A stretch of 5,188 nucleotides of DNA from Candidatus Nitrosopumilus sp. (GTDB taxonomy: Archaea > Thermoproteota > Nitrososphaeria > Nitrososphaerales > Nitrosopumilaceae). The stretch is taken from positions 1 through 5,188 of the forward strand of contig JAOUAY010000095.1 in the NCBI GenBank assembly GCA_029860565.1, given 5' to 3'. The notes beneath the pieces are model-generated. The model was given only the letters and a program-made list of their open reading frames with translations, searched no databases and was not told where the DNA came from. Shown here in pieces: positions 1 to 4,799 of the stretch (position 1 is its first letter; each line of letters starts with the position of its first letter). The translations under genes were made by a program, and so were the position numbers.

Positions 1-58
1 TACAATTCCAAATATTCCTGATCCTACAATTCCAAATATTCCTGATCCTACAATTCCA
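1..58 (+). repeat. 24-base tandem repeat, 2.4 copies, in stalk of wHTH gene
   Basis: Bases 1-24 and 25-48 are identical, and bases 49-58 repeat the first ten bases (TACAATTCCA). The unit is a multiple of three and encodes TIPNIPDP, so copy-number change would lengthen or shorten the extracellular stalk without a frameshift. The array runs to the window edge, so more copies may lie upstream. Confidence 0.95.
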
Positions 59-472
59 GTTAATTCTACACCTCAATCTGATTATCTCACATATGCAATC
101 ATTGGTGGAGTTATAGTGGCTGCCGTTATGGGAGTAGCCGCAATTATTCGTATTAAACAAAAAACAGTCAAACCAATACATGATCAACAAACAATACAAA
201 AAACTGAAACAACTGATACTGAAACAACTGATACTGAAACAATTTTCAAATTAAAGCCAGATCTTCGTGAAGATGATAAAGAAATAGTGAGGTTTATCTC
301 TAATAATGGAGGACAGGTACTTGAAAGTGAATTGCGTAAAAAATTCTTACAACCAAGAACTACCATGTGGCGTGCAGTTAAGAGATTGGAACGTAATGGT
401 GTTGTAGAAATTGAAAAGAAAGATTTGCAAAACCTGGTAAAATTACGAAAGAATATGGAGGAAGAGAAATGA
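2..472 (+). CDS. Membrane-anchored winged-helix (wHTH) protein, 5' partial
   Basis: The reading frame is open from the left edge (frame starting at base 2) and ends with TGA, giving 156 residues of a longer protein. The visible order is: a Pro/Ile/Asn-rich stalk with two exact copies of TIPNIPDP and the start of a third; one hydrophobic helix at about bases 86-150 (start AIIGGVIVAAVMG) followed by basic RIKQK; a hydrophilic linker with TETTD repeats; and a C-terminal domain at about bases 247-460 that reads as a winged helix, with LREDDKEIVRFI as helix 1, ESELRKKF as helix 2, PRTTMWRAVKRLERNG as recognition helix and VVEIEKK as wing. The positive residues after the helix put the wHTH inside the cell and the stalk outside. 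Membrane-bound regulators of this layout (external domain, one helix, internal wHTH) are common in archaea. I infer a signal-responsive DNA-binding protein; ligand and target are unknown. It overlaps the next gene by four bases. A GTG at 116 is an internal codon, not the start. Confidence 0.8.
   Translation, partial: TIPNIPDPTIPNIPDPTIPVNSTPQSDYLTYAIIGGVIVAAVMGVAAIIRIKQKTVKPIHDQQTIQKTETTDTETTDTETIFKLKPDLREDDKEIVRFISNNGGQVLESELRKKFLQPRTTMWRAVKRLERNGVVEIEKKDLQNLVKLRKNMEEEK
203..243 (+). repeat. 15-base tandem repeat, 2.7 copies, in cytoplasmic linker
   Basis: ACTGAAACAACTGAT occurs at 203-217 and again exactly at 218-232, followed by a partial copy at 233-243 that differs at its last base. It encodes a Thr/Glu/Asp-rich flexible linker (TETTD units) between the membrane helix and the wHTH domain. 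It is in frame, so length variation would be tolerated. Confidence 0.93.
457..461 (+). promoter_or_regulatory. Shine-Dalgarno for the secreted helical protein gene
   Basis: GGAGG lies inside the end of the wHTH gene, seven bases before the ATG at 469. Together with the ATGA stop/start overlap it supports translation of the downstream gene from the same mRNA. This is the strongest ribosome binding site on the plus strand; the later plus-strand genes appear leaderless. Confidence 0.8.
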
Positions 473-1287
473 AAATATTGGCATTATTTACAATATTTGT
501 ATTAATTTTTGGAACAACGTCAACATCGTTAGTTAGTGACGCATATGCACAAAAAAATACTAATATTTTATTAGAGATTGCCATACAAGCAGACAGACAA
601 ATCTTAAATCAATTAGATAGATCTTATGGTGATTTAGTACCTTCTGATATACAAACTCTATATGAAAAAGGGCACGCAGCAGTGGAATCATTGGAAAGTT
701 CTCTACCTAATGATGTAGAACAAGCAAGAGAAGATTTTCTTGCGGCTATGAAATCATTCATGGAAATCACTAAGATGATCTCTGAACCTGCAACCGAAGC
801 AAAATTGGCTACATCTTCTGATATGTCTGACAGAGATCTTAAAAGTGAATTAAATAGATTACACAAATATTTCCAGAGCTTAAAAACGATATTCCAAAAA
901 CATAACATGGAAACTGATTTTTCTGAAATTGAACAACTATTTGTTCTAGCATATGAACAAATAAACTCAGGTAAAGTTGAAAAAACAACTACAACGTTTC
1001 ATCAGTTGGAATCTCTTATTCATATAAAGAATCAGGAAATTCGTGAATATTCATCAAATTCTGCATCTGATAGAATTATAGAATTTGCTCTAAGGCAATT
1101 AGAAAAAATCCAAACAATTCTAGAAAATCCATCTATAGACACTAGTATGCCTGAGTTTGAAAATGCTAATTCTCTAGTTGCAGAGATTAAAGTTTTGATC
1201 TCAGAAGATAAAATTTCTACTGCAAAGGAAAAATTTGGAGAATTGAACAAAATAATGAAAATAATTAAAAGATCAACCGTTGAATAA
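469..1287 (+). CDS. Secreted all-helical repeat protein of unknown function
   Basis: This 272-residue protein is not one I recognise. Residues 1-27 form a Sec-type signal peptide: MK, a hydrophobic core LALFTIFVLIF, then a cleavage site AYA|Q after residue 27. There is no lipobox cysteine, no second membrane helix and no cysteine anywhere, so the mature protein should be exported as a soluble or loosely surface-associated protein. The rest is rich in Glu, Lys, Leu and Ile with helix-type periodicity. By eye it splits into three similar units of about 70 residues (about 33-104, 123-191 and 202-268), each a helix, a short acidic/polar turn, then a helical hairpin, so it may form a helical bundle or array. 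The start is fixed by the GGAGG site seven bases upstream and the ATGA overlap with the wHTH gene. That coupling suggests that the protein may act with the membrane regulator, for example as an external partner or sensor; this is inference only. Confidence 0.85.
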   Translation: MKILALFTIFVLIFGTTSTSLVSDAYAQKNTNILLEIAIQADRQILNQLDRSYGDLVPSDIQTLYEKGHAAVESLESSLPNDVEQAREDFLAAMKSFMEITKMISEPATEAKLATSSDMSDRDLKSELNRLHKYFQSLKTIFQKHNMETDFSEIEQLFVLAYEQINSGKVEKTTTTFHQLESLIHIKNQEIREYSSNSASDRIIEFALRQLEKIQTILENPSIDTSMPEFENANSLVAEIKVLISEDKISTAKEKFGELNKIMKIIKRSTVE

Positions 1288-1290
1288 CAT

Positions 1291-1305
1291 AAGCTTCATA
1301 TACAT
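1291..1305 (+). promoter_or_regulatory. Archaeal promoter (BRE/TATA-like) for the 64-residue membrane protein
   Basis: AAGCTTCATATACAT combines a purine-rich BRE-like start with a TATA-like core (CATATACAT, 1297-1305). The core is centred about 23-25 bases before the ATG at 1324, the spacing expected when transcription starts at or next to the start codon (a leaderless mRNA). No Shine-Dalgarno precedes the gene, which fits. Confidence 0.6.
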
Positions 1306-1323
1306 TTTCTAAGAAATTTGAAT

Positions 1324-1518
1324 ATGGCATCTAAAGCAATAACTGCTGGAGTGGGAATTCCAATGATTATAGTTGGTGCTTTAATGGCTTGGTTATGGGC
1401 TCCAATAGGAGGAGATTTACAAAATCAAGTAGAACTTGTAGGAAGTACGATTGGAATCTTAGGAGTGATATTTTTCATCGCTGGATTATTTTATTCAAAA
1501 GAACCCGTAATGCATTAA
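1324..1518 (+). CDS. Small two-helix membrane protein (64 residues)
   Basis: The protein has two hydrophobic segments, about residues 5-27 (with IIVGALMAWLW) and 37-57 (with STIGILGVIFFIAGLFY), joined by a short loop GGDLQNQ and ending in SKEPVMH. Both are rich in Gly and Ala, as in small packed membrane hairpins. I do not recognise a family. I prefer the ATG at 1324 to the in-frame TTG at 1318: ATG is the stronger start and fits the leaderless spacing from the TATA-like box at 1297-1305. It has its own likely promoter 36 bases after the secreted-protein gene and precedes queE by 41 bases. Function unknown; it may be a small subunit or a stress-related membrane protein, but nothing in the sequence decides this. 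Confidence 0.72.
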   Translation: MASKAITAGVGIPMIIVGALMAWLWAPIGGDLQNQVELVGSTIGILGVIFFIAGLFYSKEPVMH

Positions 1519-1528
1519 AAGCTCACTG

Positions 1529-1538
1529 AATAAATAAT
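1529..1538 (+). promoter_or_regulatory. TATA-like box for queE
   Basis: AATAAATAAT is centred about 26 bases before the TTG start of queE at 1560. This is the archaeal TATA-to-start-site distance and implies a leaderless queE transcript. There is no Shine-Dalgarno-like sequence in the intervening AT-rich stretch. Confidence 0.5.
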
Positions 1539-1559
1539 GAAAAAAATTACTATTATTAC

Positions 1560-2273
1560 TTGAAAGTAAGATTATTTGAAATATTTACATCAATTGAAGG
1601 TGAAGGTATACTTTATGGTACTAAAACTCTCTTTGTAAGACTAGCAGGATGTCCTTTTACTTGTTTTTATTGTGATACCAAAGAATCTCTTCCATTAGAT
1701 TCTGGCACAGAATATACGATTGAAGATGCAAACCATCTAATTGATTCTAATTTAAAAAATCAAACTTATAAAGTAAATTTTACCGGAGGTGATCCACTAA
1801 TTCAACATGAAGCAGTAGCATTACTTGCAAAACATATTCAAGATAAAAAGATCCTAACGTATCTTGAATCATCATGTTTTGATATTGATAGATTCAATCA
1901 TGTTTTACCATTTATTGATATTGTTAAAATTGAATTTAAAACAAAAGACTCTGATTTTGTTAATTTGAAACACTATGAAAAATTTATTGGTCATACTATG
2001 AAATGTCTTGAATCATCTGTGAAAGCAAAGAAAATAACGTACATCAAAATTGTAGTTAGTTCAAAAACTCAGTTAAATGAATTTGAAAAATTAGTACAGG
2101 GAATTTTTACCATTGTTTCTAAAGATGATATTGATGGATTTATCATTCAACCAACTTATGGTATTTCTGAGCCATCATTGGATCTTTTATTAAATTTGTA
2201 TGATTTAGTGTATCCTTACTACATTGATGTTAAGGTAGTACCTCAATTACACAAATTAATCGGAGCCCCATAA
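1560..2273 (+). CDS. queE: 7-carboxy-7-deazaguanine synthase QueE (radical SAM)
   Basis: QueE converts 6-carboxy-5,6,7,8-tetrahydropterin to 7-carboxy-7-deazaguanine (CDG), the ring-contracting radical-SAM step of preQ0 synthesis in the cytoplasm. The 237-residue length is usual. The family signature is clear: FEIFTSIEGEG (6-16), the 4Fe-4S motif CPFTCFYC (Cys31, Cys35, Cys38; CX3CX2C) followed by Asp39-Thr40 as is typical for QueE, the SAM-binding TGGDP (75-79), YIKIVV (161-166) and the C-terminal VVPQLHKLIG (226-235). TGGDP has Asp where most relatives have Glu. The start is TTG: the protein begins exactly where QueE proteins begin (KVRLFEIF) and no ATG or GTG lies suitably upstream. A TATA-like box at 1529-1538 supports a leaderless message. 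folE follows 64 bases downstream, and the next enzyme, queC, is 0.9 kb further on the other strand. Confidence 0.93.
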   Translation: MKVRLFEIFTSIEGEGILYGTKTLFVRLAGCPFTCFYCDTKESLPLDSGTEYTIEDANHLIDSNLKNQTYKVNFTGGDPLIQHEAVALLAKHIQDKKILTYLESSCFDIDRFNHVLPFIDIVKIEFKTKDSDFVNLKHYEKFIGHTMKCLESSVKAKKITYIKIVVSSKTQLNEFEKLVQGIFTIVSKDDIDGFIIQPTYGISEPSLDLLLNLYDLVYPYYIDVKVVPQLHKLIGAP

Positions 2274-2303
2274 CATTAGCACTTTCCTAAAAACCTGATT
2301 AAG

Positions 2304-2315
2304 TTCAAATACTAG
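2304..2315 (+). promoter_or_regulatory. Weak TATA-like box for folE
   Basis: TTCAAATACTAG is centred about 28 bases before the folE ATG at 2338, which suits a leaderless or near-leaderless start. The match to a TATA box is only fair. If it is not used, folE could be read from the queE transcript across the 64-base gap. Confidence 0.35.
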
Positions 2316-2319
2316 AAAA

Positions 2320-2332
2320 ATTCTCTGAGAAT
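2320..2332 (+). promoter_or_regulatory. Possible operator: perfect 13-base palindrome before folE
   Basis: ATTCTC-T-GAGAAT has two perfect six-base arms around one central base. It lies between the putative TATA box (2304-2315) and the folE start codon (2338), where a bound repressor would block polymerase recruitment. The one-base spacer makes an RNA hairpin with full arms impossible, so a DNA-binding site is the likelier reading. It is short and could be chance in AT-rich DNA. Confidence 0.3.
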
Positions 2333-2337
2333 ATAAA

Positions 2338-2895
2338 ATGGATGAAGAGCGCGTAAAAAAACTTGTTAGAGAATTAATCATTGAAGTTGGAGAAGATCCT
2401 ACCCGTGAAGGATTGCGAGAAACTCCTGCAAGAATTGCAAATATGTACAAAGAGATCTTTGGAGGATATGACTCCGATTCAGAATTATCTGTACAATTCT
2501 CAGAAGACTCTGATGTGGTTATTGCTCGTGATATTCAATTTTATTCAATGTGTGAACATCATATGTTGCCGTTTTTTGGAAAAATTCACATCGCTTATTC
2601 ACCAAATGGGCGAGTTTTTGGAATATCAAAACTCGTTAGACTCGTTGAAAAATATTCAAAAAGACTACAAATTCAAGAACGATTAACCAAAAATATTGCT
2701 GATGAACTACACTCTCAAGGAGTAAAGGGTGTTGTAGTTTTGGCTGATGCAGAACATCTTTGTATGAAAATGCGTGGTGTCAGAAATGATGCAACACTTT
2801 CTTCATCTGCATTTAGGGGAATTTATGAAAATAAAGAGGAAAAAGCAGGCATAATGTCACTGATTAGAAAATCTACCTCAGACTTGTCTTTTTAG
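2338..2895 (+). CDS. folE: GTP cyclohydrolase I, FolE type IA
   Basis: FolE hydrolyses GTP to 7,8-dihydroneopterin triphosphate plus formate, the entry step to pterins/folates and to the 7-deazaguanine (preQ0) route. The 185 residues cover the whole catalytic domain without a long N-terminal extension. Visible signatures are DPTREGLRETPARIANMY (20-37), the zinc and catalytic motif CEHH (Cys72, His74, His75), GKIHIAYSP (81-89), the SKLVRLVEKYSKRLQIQERLT block (97-117) and HLCMKMRGV (140-148), which supplies the second zinc cysteine Cys142 and catalytic His140. All expected residues are intact, so it is the zinc-type FolE, not the FolE2/MptA family used by many Euryarchaeota. It sits between queE and a small membrane protein gene, supporting a role in preQ0 supply, although it may also feed other pterins. 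Confidence 0.96.
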   Translation: MDEERVKKLVRELIIEVGEDPTREGLRETPARIANMYKEIFGGYDSDSELSVQFSEDSDVVIARDIQFYSMCEHHMLPFFGKIHIAYSPNGRVFGISKLVRLVEKYSKRLQIQERLTKNIADELHSQGVKGVVVLADAEHLCMKMRGVRNDATLSSSAFRGIYENKEEKAGIMSLIRKSTSDLSF

Positions 2896-2908
2896 AATAA
2901 TTGAAAAA

Positions 2909-2919
2909 TTAAATAATCC
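2909..2919 (+). promoter_or_regulatory. TATA-like box for the 82-residue membrane protein gene
   Basis: TTAAATAATCC is centred about 24-26 bases before the ATG at 2938, again the leaderless spacing. The T-run at 2889-2893 at the end of folE (CTTTTTAG) lies just upstream and could end the folE transcript. Confidence 0.45.
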
Positions 2920-2937
2920 ATTTTATTCAGTATTCGC

Positions 2938-3186
2938 ATGGGAGTACATCCAAATATCCACATTCCAAAAGAATCATTTCCACAGTGGATATGGTATGCA
3001 ATTGAATGTGTAATGGTTATTGCAATTTCATTATTGTTATCTAGGGAAATCACTAATTCTATTGAAGGAATTTCTCCAGAAATTCAAAACTATATCTTTA
3101 TAGGAATTATGGGAATTGGTTTTTTGATTTGGTATGTTGGGCTTAGACGTATCATTCTAACCAAGTTTCTTAGAAACGGTTACTAG
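2938..3186 (+). CDS. Small two-helix membrane protein (82 residues)
   Basis: The protein has a polar N-terminus (GVHPNIHIPKESF), a first membrane helix at about residues 17-35 (WIWYAIECVMVIAISLLLS), a short acidic loop (EITNSIEGISPEIQN) and a second helix at about 52-69 (YIFIGIMGIGFLIWYVGL) followed by a strongly basic tail (RR, K, R). The positive tail predicts both ends inside and the loop outside. I do not recognise a family, and it is not evidently similar to the 64-residue protein upstream of queE. The ATG start is supported by a TATA-like box at 2909-2919. Its stop codon is two bases from the queC stop codon on the opposite strand. Function unknown. Confidence 0.78.
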   Translation: MGVHPNIHIPKESFPQWIWYAIECVMVIAISLLLSREITNSIEGISPEIQNYIFIGIMGIGFLIWYVGLRRIILTKFLRNGY

Positions 3187-3188
3187 AT

Positions 3189-3863
3189 TTATTTTAGATA
3201 TTTTGTTTTATCTACAATCCCAGCTTTTTCAAATGCAATCTTTCTATTGTTACAAGATTCACAAACTCCACAATGGTATTTTTTGTTTGAATAACAACTC
3301 CAAGTTTTAAAAATAGAATCTCCCAAGCTTTTAATTCCTTTTTTTAACAAATCTTTCTTTGATAAACCCTCACGATATGGTGACCAAATTTTGATATTTT
3401 TTCGTAATTTTGAATTGATGCCATCAATTTCCCCTTGATTAAATGCAGATTCTAATTTCTTTGCAAATATTGGTCTACAATCAGGATAATGTTGGTCTCC
3501 TGTATGAGCACCATACACAACTAATGAAGCGTTTAGTGTGAAAGCCCATGCTGATGCTATCGATAAAAATACTGCATTCCTAATAGGAACAACAATTGAG
3601 TACTCAAATTTAGTTGGAATTTTCCTTTTTGTACTTGTCAAAACATTGGAATTGCCATACAAATCTTTCATAAATCCAATATCAATTATTTTGTGTTGTT
3701 TTAATCCCAGCTTTTTTGCAAAAGTTTTTGCTGCAGATATTTCCATATCTGCCTTTTGTCCATATGAGAATGTAATGCCATATAGCTCATATTTTGATTT
3801 TAAATATGATACAGCGCAAACAGAGTCTACACCTCCGCTAAAAACAATAACTGCTTTTTTCAT
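3189..3863 (-). CDS. queC: 7-cyano-7-deazaguanine synthase QueC
   Basis: QueC uses ATP and ammonia to turn the carboxylate of CDG into the nitrile of 7-cyano-7-deazaguanine (preQ0), the precursor of archaeosine in archaeal tRNA. The 224-residue length is typical. The PP-loop ATP site SGGVDS is at 9-14, the family block VVPIRNAVFLSIA at 91-103, the conserved YGAHTGDQHYPDCRP at 117-131, and the C-terminal zinc cluster uses Cys190, Cys198, Cys201 and Cys204 (CX7CX2CX2C). There is no fused glutamine-amidotransferase domain, so it is ordinary QueC and not the GAT-QueC reported from some Crenarchaeota. It is the last gene of the minus-strand run, 21 bases after thrB, with no clear Shine-Dalgarno in the gap; it is probably read from the thrB transcript. 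The start MKKAVIVFSGG is the family norm. Confidence 0.96.
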   Translation of the reverse strand: MKKAVIVFSGGVDSVCAVSYLKSKYELYGITFSYGQKADMEISAAKTFAKKLGLKQHKIIDIGFMKDLYGNSNVLTSTKRKIPTKFEYSIVVPIRNAVFLSIASAWAFTLNASLVVYGAHTGDQHYPDCRPIFAKKLESAFNQGEIDGINSKLRKNIKIWSPYREGLSKKDLLKKGIKSLGDSIFKTWSCYSNKKYHCGVCESCNNRKIAFEKAGIVDKTKYLK

Positions 3864-3884
3864 TATTTCATCAACTGTTTTCTC

Positions 3885-4799
3885 TTACTTACTGGCACCT
3901 TTGCTGGGCTTACAAATCACTGTTTGACATTCTGTATTAGCATCTGCAAATCCTCTTGACATGGCCAAACCAATTTTTTTTAAATTAGCTGAACTTTTTG
4001 AAAATGCAATCACTGAAGGTCCTGCTCCACTTATTGTAACACCAAATGCTCCTGCTTTAATGGCATTCTCTTTGACTTTGACAAACCCTGGAATCATATG
4101 CTGTCTGGCAGGTTCAATTATCACATCTTTTATTGAGTTTCCAATCAATTCAGGATCTTTTTTCATAAATCCTGCTACAATTGCTGCAGCGTTTGATAGA
4201 TTCAATATACTATCAGCTAACTTGATTTTTTTTGGAATTACACCTCTTGATACTTTGGTCTTCTTTTTTGGTACTTCTATTTTTGGAACTGCAATACACA
4301 TTCTAAGATTTGTTGGAGGCTCTATTCTTATTACATTCAAAGGGTTTGTTTTTACAATAACAAAACCTCCTAAAACAGAAGCTGCAACATTATCATAATG
4401 AACTGTTCCTGCACTAGCTTTTTCTCCAGATCCTGCAAATTCTACTAGAGTGTTACCATCAAGTCTTAATCCGAATAATTTATCAAATGCCACTGCAGTT
4501 GCAGCTGCTGATGCTGCACTACTTCCCATTCCAAATCCCGCAGGAACTCCTTTTTCTATTTTAATTTCAATTCCTTCCTTGATTTTGAATTTTCTTTTCA
4601 TATTTTTTACAACCAATCCTGCTGTATTGTTTTCGGGATTTGTTGGAATTTCATCATCTGTAATTATCGTAATTCCTTTTTTTGTTTTGGTTAGTGTGAC
4701 TGTATCATAGAATGCATCTATTGCCAATCCAAAAACATCAAATCCTGGACCTAAATTTGCAGTAGATGAGGGTGCTTTGACTGTAACCTTTGATACCAT
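3885..4799 (-). CDS. thrB: Homoserine kinase ThrB (GHMP kinase family)
   Basis: ThrB phosphorylates L-homoserine with ATP to O-phosphohomoserine, the substrate of threonine synthase, in the cytoplasm. The 304 residues match the family length. GHMP motif 1 is VKAPSSTANLGPGFDVFG (7-24), motif 2 is the glycine-rich phosphate loop GVPAGFGMGSSAAS (84-97) and motif 3 is TISGAGPS (255-262). The ThrB-specific parts are the HYDNVAASVLGGF block (134-146), SRGVIPK with Arg185 and EPARQHMIPGF with Arg232, which fit the homoserine-binding arginines known in this family. This separates it from pantoate kinase and mevalonate kinase, the other archaeal GHMP kinases I considered. The ATG directly follows the stop codon of the GTPase gene upstream and has a GAGGT ribosome site inside that gene. 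I see no other threonine gene in the window. Confidence 0.9.
   Translation of the reverse strand: MVSKVTVKAPSSTANLGPGFDVFGLAIDAFYDTVTLTKTKKGITIITDDEIPTNPENNTAGLVVKNMKRKFKIKEGIEIKIEKGVPAGFGMGSSAASAAATAVAFDKLFGLRLDGNTLVEFAGSGEKASAGTVHYDNVAASVLGGFVIVKTNPLNVIRIEPPTNLRMCIAVPKIEVPKKKTKVSRGVIPKKIKLADSILNLSNAAAIVAGFMKKDPELIGNSIKDVIIEPARQHMIPGFVKVKENAIKAGAFGVTISGAGPSVIAFSKSSANLKKIGLAMSRGFADANTECQTVICKPSKGASK

Noticed and set aside
1..58. Repeat array as a CRISPR
   Set aside because: The units are directly joined with no spacers and are in frame within a protein stalk.
116..472. GTG at 116 as the start of the wHTH gene
   Set aside because: The same frame is open to the left edge and encodes a stalk and the first half of the membrane helix; starting at 116 would cut the helix.
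624..908. Minus-strand open frames opposite the secreted helical protein
   Set aside because: They are shadows of the plus-strand gene, with no promoter, no ribosome site and no recognisable domain.
1318..1323. TTG at 1318 as the start of the 64-residue membrane protein
   Set aside because: An ATG two codons later is a stronger start and fits the TATA-box spacing; the difference is two residues.
1519..1559. preQ1/preQ0 riboswitch upstream of queE
   Set aside because: The 41-base gap is AT-rich with no stems or pseudoknot pattern, and the transcript appears leaderless.
2332..2338. TATAAAA right before folE as the folE TATA box
   Set aside because: It would place transcription start about 25 bases inside folE and remove the conserved N-terminal region's start codon.
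3165..3177. GTTTCT-T-AGAAAC as a transcription terminator hairpin
   Set aside because: The single-base spacer cannot form a loop with full arms, no T-run follows directly, and it lies in coding sequence; it is kept only as a possible repeated palindrome.
3538..3927. Plus-strand 129-codon open frame across queC
   Set aside because: It lies antisense to queC, whose motifs are complete; the translation shows no family features. The long plus-strand frames across thrB (3961-4398 and 4450-4710) are rejected for the same reason.
3885..4799. GHMP kinase as pantoate kinase of archaeal CoA synthesis
   Set aside because: The N-terminal VKAPSSTANLGPGFD motif, the HYDNVAASVLGG block and the two arginine motifs are those of homoserine kinase.
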